Below the pieces are notes generated by a model that was not told where the DNA came from, did not search any database, and saw only the letters and a list, made by a program, of their open reading frames with translations. A program made the position numbers and the translations under genes. This document shows, piece after piece, positions 1 to 7,892 of a DNA stretch of 42,538 bases (its first letter is position 1; each line of letters opens with the position of its first letter). The DNA is from DATKQJ01 sp035534295 (GTDB lineage: Bacteria > Chloroflexota > Dormibacteria > Dormibacterales > Dormibacteraceae): assembly GCA_035534295.1 (NCBI GenBank), contig DATLSE010000041.1, forward strand, positions 1-42,538. The letters run 5' to 3'.

Positions 1-2
1 TC

Positions 3-1475
3 ACCGTCGCCCGCGAGTTCGTCGACGTCGAGACCGCCAAGCAGGCCGGCCGCGGCAGCTTCGGCGAGATGCTGACGTTCCTCGCCCGCGAGCGCTCCTG
101 CCGCGCGATCCTCGTCGAGAAGACTGACCGGCTCTACCGCAACCTCAAGGACTGGGTCTCGATAGACGAGCTTGAGCTTGAGATTCACTTCGTCAAGGAG
201 AACGTGGTCCTCTCCCACAGCTCGCGCTCGGCCGAGAAGTTCATGCACGGGATCAAGGTCCTGATGGCCAAGAACTACATCGACAACCTCGCTGAGGAGG
301 TCTCGAAGGGGTTGCGCGAGAAGGCCGAGCAAGGGATGTGGCCATCCTTCGCGCCGCTGGGCTATCGCAACGTGGTCGGCGAGGACGGCCGGCACGGGAT
401 CGAGCCCGACCCCGAGCGAGCGCCGCTCGTCCGACAGATCTTCGAGTGGTATGCGACCGGCGAGCACTCGCTGAAGGAGATCGCCGGGATGGCTCGCCAG
501 GCCGGCTTCACCTTCCGCAAGAGCGGCGGGCCGCTGCCGACGCCCACGATCCACAAGATCCTCCGCCACCGGATCTATACCGGCGAGTTCTCCTGGGCTG
601 GCCGCGTCTACCAGGGCACGTATCAGCCGGTGATTTCGAAGGACCTGTACGACCAGGTCCAGGACGTGCTCGACGGCCGCGGTCGGCGCCACGCCAAGCG
701 GCGCCGCCACAAGTTCGCCTTCTCCGGGCTGGTCCGCTGCGGCCACTGCGGCTGCTCGATGACCGGTGAGACCCACAAGGGCCGCTACATCTACTACCGC
801 TGCACCGGCTATAAGGGCAAGTGCCCTGAGAAGTACGCCCGCGAGGAGTCGATGACCGAGCAGTTCGCCGAGCTGCTCCAGGGTCTCCACGTCGACGCCG
901 AGATCCTCGCCTTCGTGACCAAGTCCCTCCGCCAGAGCCACCAGGACGAGAAGCGCTTCCACGACGAGGCCTTGGCCCGGCTCACCGCTGAGTACGACCA
1001 GCTCCAGAACCGGCTCGACACGATGTACGTCGACAAGCTCGACGGCAAGGTCAGCGAGTCATTCTTCGAGCGCAAGGCTGGCGAGTGGCGCGCCGAGCAG
1101 GACCGGATCGGCGAGGCGATCCAGGATCACCGCCGCGCCGATCGGAGCTACGCGGACGCCGGTGTCGAACTGCTCGAACTCGGGAGCGGTGCCCATGACG
1201 CCTTCCTGAGTAAGGGAAGTGATGAGCGGAGGCGCCTACTCAAGGAGGTTGTTTCGAACTCCTCCTGGAAGGAGGGCCGGCTCGCCGTCGAGCTCCATCA
1301 GCCCTTCGATTTGATCTTGAACGAGGTCACGAAGGCCCGCGAGGCGGACGTGGCCGACGCCGCGGCCGGGGTCGTGAACGCCGATTTTGAAAACTGGCGG
1401 AGAGGGTGGGATTCGAACCCACGAAGCGGTTGCCCGCTTACGGCATTTCCAGTGCCGCGCCCTCGACCAGGCTAG
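3..1475 (+). CDS. Large serine recombinase (site-specific integrase), 5' end cut by window edge
   Basis: The frame is open from the first bases of the window, so the true start and the N-terminal catalytic serine lie to the left; an ATG at 69 is internal. What remains of the resolvase fold includes REFVDVETAKQAGR and the conserved KTDRLYRN. A recombinase domain follows, around residues 100-200 counted from the Met at 69. Next comes a zinc beta-ribbon with CGHC (C224, C227) paired with C245 and C252, then a charged, coiled-coil-like stretch around 290-360. This order is that of large serine integrases of phages and integrative elements, which act on att sites with a serine-DNA intermediate. 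The last ~25 residues (WRRGWDSNPR onward) are antisense translation of a tRNA-Ser gene, and the stop lies inside that gene. The gene is probably the terminal gene of an integrated element. The family is clear; the exact element type is unknown. Confidence 0.93.
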   Translation, partial: TVAREFVDVETAKQAGRGSFGEMLTFLARERSCRAILVEKTDRLYRNLKDWVSIDELELEIHFVKENVVLSHSSRSAEKFMHGIKVLMAKNYIDNLAEEVSKGLREKAEQGMWPSFAPLGYRNVVGEDGRHGIEPDPERAPLVRQIFEWYATGEHSLKEIAGMARQAGFTFRKSGGPLPTPTIHKILRHRIYTGEFSWAGRVYQGTYQPVISKDLYDQVQDVLDGRGRRHAKRRRHKFAFSGLVRCGHCGCSMTGETHKGRYIYYRCTGYKGKCPEKYAREESMTEQFAELLQGLHVDAEILAFVTKSLRQSHQDEKRFHDEALARLTAEYDQLQNRLDTMYVDKLDGKVSESFFERKAGEWRAEQDRIGEAIQDHRRADRSYADAGVELLELGSGAHDAFLSKGSDERRRLLKEVVSNSSWKEGRLAVELHQPFDLILNEVTKAREADVADAAAGVVNADFENWRRGWDSNPRSGCPLTAFPVPRPRPG

Positions 1476-1486
1476 GCGACCTCTCC
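1395..1486 (-). tRNA. tRNA-Ser (anticodon GGA), CCA encoded
   Basis: On the minus strand the sequence starts GGAGAGG and ends CCTCTCC, a perfect 7-bp acceptor stem (1480-1486 with 1399-1405). A G discriminator follows at 1398 and an encoded CCA at 1395-1397. The anticodon arm GGCA-CTGGAAA-TGCC presents GGA, which reads UCC/UCU serine codons. A long variable arm (around AAGCGGGCAACCGCTT) and the T-arm GTGGGTTCGAATCCCAC are present, as expected for a class II tRNA; a G discriminator is typical for serine. The gene looks intact. It lies 42 bp downstream of gnd on the same strand and overlaps the 3' end of the serine recombinase on the other strand, which suggests that its 3' end serves as, or sits next to, an attachment site. 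A TAGACT at 1497-1502 (minus sense) could be a -10 element. Confidence 0.96.
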
Positions 1487-1528
1487 CCGCCAACCAAGTC
1501 TAGGCATGAGGTTCCATCGCCGTGGGTG

Positions 1529-2971
1529 CTACACATCGACCTCAGCTCCATCCTGACCCCAGCGGGTGTGAAACGACTGACCGGGATCGCGATCAAGGCG
1601 ACGATAGGTGTGCGCACCGAAGTAGTCGCGCAGGCCCTGGATCAGATTGGCCGGACCTCGTGCCCGCCGATATCCGTCGTAATACGCCAGTGCGGATGAG
1701 AACGCAGCGGTGGGCACACCGTGATCGATCGCGGCCTTGACCACGCTGCGCCATGCGGTTTGACCCGCAGTGACTGCCTCGGTGAAATAGGGAGCCAGCA
1801 TGAGGTTGTCCAGGTCCGGTGTCTCGTCGTATGCCTCCTTGATTCGATCCAGGAAGCGAGCCCGAATGATGCAACCCCCACGCCAAATGCTGGCGATAGC
1901 GCCGGGGTCGAGGCGCCACCCGTACTCCCGAGCCGCCATCCGCATCTGGTCAAAGCCCTGGGCGTAGGCCACGACCTTGGAGGCGTAGAGCGCTTTTCCA
2001 ATGCTGTCCACCAAATCGTCCGGGGCGGCTACAGCGGTGTGCCGAGGGCCGCTCAACACCCCTGCCGCTGCAATCCTCTGCCCCCTTTGAGCTGACACGA
2101 ATCGGGCGAATACCGCCTCGGTGATGGCCGTGACCGGAGATCCCAGGTCGAGAGCCGATTGCGAGGTCCACTTGCCGGTACCCTTCTGGGCTGCCTCATC
2201 GACGATCACGTCGACCAGAGGCCGCCCACTGACCGCATCGGTCTTGGCCAGCACCTGGGCCGAGATCTCAATCAGATAGGAGCCCAGTTCGCCCTGGTTC
2301 CAGCCCTCGAAGATGGAGGCAATCTCCGGGGCCGTCATGCCCAGAGCGTTGGTCATCAGGTCGTACGCCTCGGCGATGAGCTGGATGTCGGCGTACTCGA
2401 TGCCGTTGTGGACCATCTTCACGTAATGACCCGCCCCATCCGGTCCAATGTGGGTGCAGCAGGGCTGACCATCAACCTGGGCGGCGATCCGTAGAAACAC
2501 CGGTGCCACCCGCTCGTAGGCCGCAGCCGCCCCCCCGGGCATGATGCTGGGCCCATTCAGAGCCCCCTCCTCCCCGCCGGAAACGCCCGTACCGACGAAC
2601 ATGATGCCGCGCTCGGACAGCTCCGACTCCCGACGCCGGGTGTCAAGGAAATGTGAGTTCCCCGCATCGATCACGATGTCCCCAGACTCGAGATGGGGCA
2701 GGAGCTGAGCGATGGCCTGGTCCACTGGGTCCCCCGCCTGGACCATGAGGAGGACAGGGCGGGGCCGAGCGATCGCGGCCACCAGTTCCGGCACGCTGTA
2801 CGCGGGCGTGAATCGACCCTCCTCGCCGTGCTCGGCCATGAGGCGCTGGGTGCGGACTGGAGTCCGGTTGTACACGGCCACCGTAAAGCCCTTGTGGGCC
2901 ATGTTGCGGGCCAGGTTCTGGCCCATCACGGCCAGGCCATAGACGCCGAAGTCGGCTCCGGCCGTGCTCAT
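1529..2971 (-). CDS. gnd: 6-phosphogluconate dehydrogenase (decarboxylating)
   Basis: This enzyme oxidises 6-phosphogluconate to ribulose 5-phosphate and CO2, producing NADPH (or NADH) in the cytoplasmic oxidative pentose-phosphate pathway. The 480-aa product has the usual length of the long, dimeric bacterial type. The N-terminal Rossmann motif is GLAVMGQNLARNMA (residues 12-25), with YNRTP after strand B. The catalytic and substrate-binding stretch is GHYVKMVHNGIEYAD, with K185, H188, N189 and E192. The helical C-terminal domain contains WRGGCIIRARFL and ends with the tail RDYFGAHTYRRLDRD. The ATG start overlaps the rpiA stop by 4 bp (ATGA), so translation is probably coupled. It is the last gene of the tkt/tal-pgi/pgl/rpe/rpiA/gnd run, with tRNA-Ser 42 bp beyond its stop. 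No feature suggests damage. Confidence 0.97.
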   Translation of the reverse strand: MSTAGADFGVYGLAVMGQNLARNMAHKGFTVAVYNRTPVRTQRLMAEHGEEGRFTPAYSVPELVAAIARPRPVLLMVQAGDPVDQAIAQLLPHLESGDIVIDAGNSHFLDTRRRESELSERGIMFVGTGVSGGEEGALNGPSIMPGGAAAAYERVAPVFLRIAAQVDGQPCCTHIGPDGAGHYVKMVHNGIEYADIQLIAEAYDLMTNALGMTAPEIASIFEGWNQGELGSYLIEISAQVLAKTDAVSGRPLVDVIVDEAAQKGTGKWTSQSALDLGSPVTAITEAVFARFVSAQRGQRIAAAGVLSGPRHTAVAAPDDLVDSIGKALYASKVVAYAQGFDQMRMAAREYGWRLDPGAIASIWRGGCIIRARFLDRIKEAYDETPDLDNLMLAPYFTEAVTAGQTAWRSVVKAAIDHGVPTAAFSSALAYYDGYRRARGPANLIQGLRDYFGAHTYRRLDRDPGQSFHTRWGQDGAEVDV

Positions 2972-3651
2972 GCGAGGGTTCCCATAATTTCTACTCCCGA
3001 CTCATCGGCCAGGATGCAGGCGCTGGCCAGGCCACTGAAGATGCCGTTCTCGATCACGCCTACGATGTTATTGATCTCTCGGCCGAGATCTACGGCGTCT
3101 GCCACGCCCGGTCCCAGGCGAAGATCCAAGATCAGATTGCCGTTATCGGTCAGGTAGGGGCTCGCCTCCCCCCCGCGCAGGGTCCACTCCGCCCCCAGAT
3201 CCGACAGGCGACGCGCGGTGCGCGACCACAGGAAGGGCAGCACTTCGACCGGCAACACCCCCTGTCCAAGTCGGGAAACGAGCTTGGAACGATCGGCAAT
3301 AACGACGAATCGTTCGGCCGAGGCGGCCACCATTTTCTCCCTCAACAACGCTCCGCCGCGTCCCTTGATCAGGTTCAGGTGGGGATCGATCTCATCCGCC
3401 CCATCCACGGCCAGGTCGATGGTCCCGTCGAATTCGAGCAGCACATCGATACCCAGGCGACGCGCCGCATCGGCGCTGGCCAGAGAGGTCGGCACCGCGC
3501 TCACCTTGAGCCCCCCGCGCACCAGGTCGCCCAGACCACGGATGAAGTACGAAGCGGTGGAGCCCGTGCCCAACCCCAACACCATGCCCGCCCGCACCAG
3601 TTCCAGGGCCCGCCGGGCGGCGGCCTGCTTGGCCTCCTGAGCGCTATCCAA
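2968..3651 (-). CDS. rpiA: Ribose-5-phosphate isomerase A
   Basis: This enzyme interconverts ribose 5-phosphate and ribulose 5-phosphate, linking the oxidative branch to nucleotide synthesis and the transketolase reactions. The 227-aa length is normal for RpiA. Seen in the sequence: the phosphate-binding GLGTGSTASYFI (residues 26-37), the DGADEI motif (83-88) with the two catalytic-site aspartates, and KGRGGALLREK (96-106) with the lysine and the probable general base E105. The start is TTG at 3651, overlapping the rpe stop by 8 bp. No nearer ATG is plausible because the next Met lies at the edge of the GTGST motif, and family alignment supports this N-terminus. The Shine-Dalgarno is poor, so translation probably depends on coupling to rpe. 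The 3' end overlaps the gnd start by 4 bp. Confidence 0.95.
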   Translation of the reverse strand: MDSAQEAKQAAARRALELVRAGMVLGLGTGSTASYFIRGLGDLVRGGLKVSAVPTSLASADAARRLGIDVLLEFDGTIDLAVDGADEIDPHLNLIKGRGGALLREKMVAASAERFVVIADRSKLVSRLGQGVLPVEVLPFLWSRTARRLSDLGAEWTLRGGEASPYLTDNGNLILDLRLGPGVADAVDLGREINNIVGVIENGIFSGLASACILADESGVEIMGTLA

Positions 3652-4303
3652 TTACGGCTCGAAGCGCAGCGATGCCCGCTCCAGCTCCGCCCGGGTGGCC
3701 GAAGACCGAGGTCCCGGCAACCAACACGTTGGCGCCGGCCGCGATGGCCACCTGGGCCGAGTCGGAATCAATCCCCCCATCGACCTCGAGGTCTATCTCA
3801 GGCAGCAGTCGGCGCACACGCTCGATCTTGGCTGCGCTCGCCGCAATGAAGCGCTGGCCGCCAAATCCGGGCTCGACCGTCATCACGTTCACCATCTGAA
3901 TCTGCGAGGCGACCTCGCGCAAGACCTCGATCGGGGTGGCCGGGTTCAAGACCACCCCCGGACGGCAGCCACAGGCCTCGATCTCAGCCAGAGTGCGCTG
4001 GAGGAGCGGGGTCGACTCCACCTGGATCTGGATGAAGTCGGCCCCGGCTCGGGCGAAGGCGGCCACGAATCGCTCCGGGCGCTCGACCATGAGATGAACC
4101 TCGAGCTGCAGCTTGGTGATGCCGCGCACGGCCGCGACCAGGTCCGGTCCCATGGCCAGATTGGGTACGAAGTGTCCGTCCATGACGTCGATCTGAATCC
4201 TGTCAGCGCCACCCTGCTCGGCCGCCCTCACCTCCTCGCCAAGCCGGGTCAAATCCGCGGCCAGCAGGGAGGGCACGATCAGGATCGGGCGTCGAGGGCT
4301 CAA
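3644..4303 (-). CDS. rpe: Ribulose-phosphate 3-epimerase
   Basis: This TIM-barrel metalloenzyme interconverts ribulose 5-phosphate and xylulose 5-phosphate. The 219-aa product starts with the family signature PSLLAADLTRLGEE and carries IDVMDGHFVPN (D42 and H44) and the metal-binding LEVHLMVE (H70). VEPGFGGQRF, the phosphate-binding loop, follows, then LEVDGGID with the second catalytic aspartate. The start is TTG at 4303, overlapping the pgl stop by 4 bp (TTGA), and the stop overlaps rpiA by 8 bp. Both junctions indicate translational coupling. All metal and catalytic positions expected for the family are present, and the product length is typical. Confidence 0.96.
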   Translation of the reverse strand: MSPRRPILIVPSLLAADLTRLGEEVRAAEQGGADRIQIDVMDGHFVPNLAMGPDLVAAVRGITKLQLEVHLMVERPERFVAAFARAGADFIQIQVESTPLLQRTLAEIEACGCRPGVVLNPATPIEVLREVASQIQMVNVMTVEPGFGGQRFIAASAAKIERVRRLLPEIDLEVDGGIDSDSAQVAIAAGANVLVAGTSVFGHPGGAGAGIAALRAVIG

Positions 4304-4944
4304 ATTCGCGCCGCCGCCAGGCGGTCCACCAAGAACTCGGCCGACGGCAGCAGCCCGGCCGGAACGCTCCCCTCGCGGGCTCGGACCAGAGCCTCCGCCT
4401 TGTCCTCGCCGGTGACCAGGACCACCACCCGTCGCGCCTCGCGCAGAGCCCGCAGGGTGATGGTCACCCGGTCCGCGGGCGGCTTGGGCGCGTGGTGCAC
4501 GGGCGCGGCCAGCCCGGTAGCGTGAAGCTGCGGACTGTTCGGAAACAGCGAGGCGCAGTGACCATCCTCACCCATTCCGAGCAGAACCAGGTCGAGTGGG
4601 CCAAGCAGGTCGAGCAGGTGGTGATAATCTGCCGCCGCCACCTCCGGGCCCAGTTCAGCGGCGATGCGCAGCACACCTGCGGGGTGAACCCCCTCGAGCA
4701 GGGTGCGCCGGGCCATCGAGTAGTTGCTGAGCGGATCGTCCGGTGGCACGCAGCGCTCATCGCCGAAGAGGACGAGCACCCGGCCCCAATCGAGGCTCTG
4801 GGATCGCAGCCGCATGTACGCACGTTCCGGGGTCGATCCCCCCGCCAGTACCAGGGTGCGGGCTCCGTCCGCGATCTCCGAGGCAATGAGAGCCGCCGCC
4901 TCCCTCGCCACCTCGTCGGCGTCGGCCAGAATCCTAAGCCTCAT
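4300..4944 (-). CDS. pgl: 6-phosphogluconolactonase
   Basis: This enzyme hydrolyses 6-phosphoglucono-lactone to 6-phosphogluconate, between glucose-6-phosphate dehydrogenase and gnd. The 214-aa product belongs to the NagB/DevB-like fold. Visible motifs are LVLAGGSTPERAY near the N-terminus, FGDERCVPPDDPLSNY in the centre and LLGMGEDGHCASLFPN, which holds the catalytic region. I place the start at ATG 4944 rather than the in-frame ATG at 5004. A GGAGAGG Shine-Dalgarno sits 7 nt upstream of 4944, and the extra 20 residues (FWPAAAKMVGW...) are not family-like. It lies 142 bp after tal-pgi and overlaps rpe by 4 bp. The partner gene zwf is not in this window. Confidence 0.94.
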   Translation of the reverse strand: MRLRILADADEVAREAAALIASEIADGARTLVLAGGSTPERAYMRLRSQSLDWGRVLVLFGDERCVPPDDPLSNYSMARRTLLEGVHPAGVLRIAAELGPEVAAADYHHLLDLLGPLDLVLLGMGEDGHCASLFPNSPQLHATGLAAPVHHAPKPPADRVTITLRALREARRVVVLVTGEDKAEALVRAREGSVPAGLLPSAEFLVDRLAAARI

Positions 4945-5044
4945 GCCGATTCCTCTCCTCGCCTGGCGCCACCCCACCATCTTGGCAGCGGCCGGCCAGA
5001 ACACGCGCCCCCCAAGACCGCCGCATCCCCAATCGGCTCCAATC

Positions 5045-5084
5045 CCGACCCCAAGGCGTCCCCCCGGGGAATGCTCGGGGTCGG
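5045..5084 (-). terminator. Hairpin directly after tal-pgi stop (no U-tract)
   Basis: CCGACCCC at 5045-5052 pairs perfectly with GGGGTCGG at 5077-5084, and the loop region contains its own CCCCGGGG palindrome. It begins 2 bp beyond the tal-pgi stop in the direction of transcription. No run of T follows on the minus strand. It may be a U-tract-less terminator, a processing signal or a 3'-stabilising stem that separates tal-pgi from pgl expression. Confidence 0.4.
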
Positions 5085-5086
5085 TT

Positions 5087-7888
5087 TCACTCGATCTCGA
5101 CCAGGGAGGCCTCGAGCTCGCTCCAGCCTCGGCTGGGATCCGAGCCGAGATCGACCCTCAAAACCGGATAGCCGCGCTTTTGCAGCGAGCTCAGGTCGCC
5201 CAGCGCCTGCGCCGCCTTGAGCGTGGAGAAACCGTAGGCGCGGCCGGGGATCTCGACGTCGCCCTGATCCTGCTGCACCACCTGCAGGAAGATGCCGGTG
5301 GGCGGTCCGCCCTTATGCAGCTGTCCGGTGGAGTGGAGAAATCGGGGTCCATAACCGACGGTGGTCGCAACACCAGCGCGCGCGCGAACCCAGCTCCGCA
5401 GACGGGCCAGCGCCTGTTCGGAGGCGGCCGTCTGCTCCACGTAGGCCATGATCGCAAAGTAGGCCGGAGGGGACGCTGTTCCGAGCAGGCTCGCGACCAT
5501 CGCGCCGGTGCGCTGCGGCGGTTCCGCCGCCACCTCGGGCAGCCGCCCCTGGCGGGCGAATTCCTCCAGCACCTGGGCGGTGTTGTCCTTGCTCTCCTGG
5601 ACGTTGGGCTGGTCGAAGGGATCGATGCCCAGAATCGAGCCGGCAATCGCGGTGGCCAGCTCCCAGCGCATGAACTCGGCCCCCAAATCGTCGGCCGAGC
5701 CCAGGGTCAGGGTCACGACCGGATGCCCGGCCTGGGTGAGCGATTGGATGAACGGATCGTGGTCCTCTTGATCCAGGCGGACCTGCACGAACAGCCGGTC
5801 GGCTCCATAATCCTGCGGCTCCCCGCGGGGCTCTTGGTTCACAGGCACGATGCCCTGGCCCGCTTTACCCGTTGATTCGGCGATGAGCTGCTCGACCCAC
5901 GCCCCCAGCGAGGCTAGCGGCGGGGTGATGAGGAGAGTGAGCTTGTTCCGTCCCTGTCTGGCCATGTCCCCCAGGACCGCGCCCAGCCAGACCCCCGGGT
6001 TCTGCTTCGGCTCGACCTCGGGACCCGACTCACGTGCCATCCGCTCGGCCGCCGAGAGCACCGGCTCCAGGTCGACGCCGGCCAGGGCCGCCGGGATCAG
6101 GCCGAAGAAGCTGAGGGCGGAGTAGCGGCCGCCGATGTCGGGTGGATTTAGGAACACCGATCGAAAGCGGTGGCTCCGAGCCAGCTGCTCGAGCGGGCTC
6201 CCGGGGTCGGTGATGGCGACGAAGTGGTCGCCCGAATCGGACACCCCCGCGAGTTCCACCGAGCGCTTGAAATGGGAGAAGTGGGCCAGGGTCTCGGTCG
6301 TGCCGCCCGACTTGCTCGCCACCACGAACAGGGTTCGGGCGGGATCGATGCGCGACTCGAGCTCGCTGATCGAGGCCGGATCCGTGGTGTCCAGGACCAG
6401 CAGTTGGGGATGACCGGGGGAGGATCCGAAGGCCTGAGCGAAGACGCTCGGCGCCAGGCTCGAGCCGCCCATGCCCAGCACCACGACGTGGGCGAAGCCG
6501 CGGGCGGCGTCAGCGGCCGCCTCAATCTCGACCTGGTGCCGGCGCGCCCAGGCCGGAGCGCCAAGCCAGCCCATCCACTCCGCAGGGCGCGCCGCCGCCG
6601 GCCACAGACTCCGGTCGGACTCCCAGAGGCGCTTGCCGACGGCCCCCTCCTCAAGCTCTTTGAGACGTCGCTCGAGCGCAGGCTCGAGCCGGCCCAGGGC
6701 GTGCCACTGGCGTGGTCCCCGGCCCCGCCGGGACTGTTCCAGCTCCCGCTCTAGGGTGCCGAGAAGACTCTCGAAGGACTTGCTGAAGGAGTCCACCCCC
6801 TCCTCTTCCAGCTCCTGGGTGATCTGATCCAGGTCCACCCCCAGGCGGCCCAGGGATTCGATGTCGCCGACGGCGGCGTCGACGTCCAAGTCCAGTGTGC
6901 GCTCGACCCGCCCATGGTCCCGCAGGGCGACGAGGGTCTGAGGCGGCAGCGTGTCCACGGTCGCGGGCCCGATCAGCGCGTCCACGTACATGGTGTCCGA
7001 ATAGCGCTCGTCCTTGGTCGAGGTACTGGCCCAAAGGCAACGCTGAGGGCGGGCTCCGGCCGCCGCCAGGGCTTCCCAGCGCGGGCCCGAGTGAAGTTCC
7101 GCCCAACGCCTGTAGGCGAGCTTGGAATTGGCGATCCCGATCTTGCCCCGGAGCCGCTCCATTTCGCCCCGCCGAACTGGGTCTGCCTCGGCCTGAAGCC
7201 GCTGATCCAGGGCCTGATCGACCTTGGTGTCGACCCGGCTGACAAAGAAGCTGGCCACGCTCGCCATCCGGCTCAGATCACCCCCCGCTCGCGCCAGGTC
7301 CTCGAGGCCGGACATGAACGCGTCCACCACCTCGGCGTAGCGTTGGACCGAGAAGATCAGGGTGACGTTGATGTTGATGCCGGCCGCCAGGGCCCGCCGG
7401 ATCGCCACCAGGCCCTCCTTGGTGCCCGGAATCTTGACCATCACGTTGGGTCGATCGCAGCGGCGGTGCAGATCGCGCACCATGGCCAGGGTGGCGTCGG
7501 CGTCGCGAGCCACCCCGGGGGCGACCTCGATGCTGACGAACCCGTCGGCCCCCGCGCTCGCCTCCCAGGTGGAATGAAAGACGTCGGCTGCGGCCTGGAT
7601 GTCCTCCACCATCAATTCCCACAGCGCCGCGTCGGCCGACTTACCGGCTCGCGCCAGCCGGGCCAGGCCCTGGTCGTAGTCGGTTGATCCGCCGACCGCC
7701 TTCTCGAAGATGGTGGGGTTGCTCGTCACGCCGCTCACTCCAGCGTCGCGCAGCGCCTCCAGCTCACCACTGGTGATGAGTCCACGGCGGATGTTGTCGA
7801 GCCAGGGGCTCTGCCCCTGTTCGTGCAGGAGGCGAAGGACGCGATCCGTCGCCACCAGGGCCGACGCCGACTTCTCCGACTGTGCCAT
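5087..7888 (-). CDS. tal-pgi: Bifunctional transaldolase / glucose-6-phosphate isomerase fusion
   Basis: A 933-aa protein joins two cytoplasmic sugar-phosphate enzymes. Residues 1 to about 385 are transaldolase: VTSNPTIFEKAV (54-65), the Schiff-base lysine K152 in NVMVKIPGTKEG, and ASVASFFVSRVDTKVD. Residues from about 400 to the end are glucose-6-phosphate isomerase: LGMGGSSLAPSVF (471-483) and VASKSGGTTETL (523-534), the two sugar-phosphate SIS loops. The PGI half is of the shorter bacterial type, and a charged linker (LERELEQSRRGRG) lies between the halves. The ATG start follows a very strong GGAGGTGA Shine-Dalgarno inside the tkt 3' end, 4 bp after the tkt stop. Such fusions are known in several Terrabacteria groups. 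Here the fusion couples the return of pentose-pathway fructose 6-phosphate to glucose 6-phosphate. Confidence 0.96.
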   Translation of the reverse strand: MAQSEKSASALVATDRVLRLLHEQGQSPWLDNIRRGLITSGELEALRDAGVSGVTSNPTIFEKAVGGSTDYDQGLARLARAGKSADAALWELMVEDIQAAADVFHSTWEASAGADGFVSIEVAPGVARDADATLAMVRDLHRRCDRPNVMVKIPGTKEGLVAIRRALAAGININVTLIFSVQRYAEVVDAFMSGLEDLARAGGDLSRMASVASFFVSRVDTKVDQALDQRLQAEADPVRRGEMERLRGKIGIANSKLAYRRWAELHSGPRWEALAAAGARPQRCLWASTSTKDERYSDTMYVDALIGPATVDTLPPQTLVALRDHGRVERTLDLDVDAAVGDIESLGRLGVDLDQITQELEEEGVDSFSKSFESLLGTLERELEQSRRGRGPRQWHALGRLEPALERRLKELEEGAVGKRLWESDRSLWPAAARPAEWMGWLGAPAWARRHQVEIEAAADAARGFAHVVVLGMGGSSLAPSVFAQAFGSSPGHPQLLVLDTTDPASISELESRIDPARTLFVVASKSGGTTETLAHFSHFKRSVELAGVSDSGDHFVAITDPGSPLEQLARSHRFRSVFLNPPDIGGRYSALSFFGLIPAALAGVDLEPVLSAAERMARESGPEVEPKQNPGVWLGAVLGDMARQGRNKLTLLITPPLASLGAWVEQLIAESTGKAGQGIVPVNQEPRGEPQDYGADRLFVQVRLDQEDHDPFIQSLTQAGHPVVTLTLGSADDLGAEFMRWELATAIAGSILGIDPFDQPNVQESKDNTAQVLEEFARQGRLPEVAAEPPQRTGAMVASLLGTASPPAYFAIMAYVEQTAASEQALARLRSWVRARAGVATTVGYGPRFLHSTGQLHKGGPPTGIFLQVVQQDQGDVEIPGRAYGFSTLKAAQALGDLSSLQKRGYPVLRVDLGSDPSRGWSELEASLVEIE

Positions 7889-7892
7889 CAGC

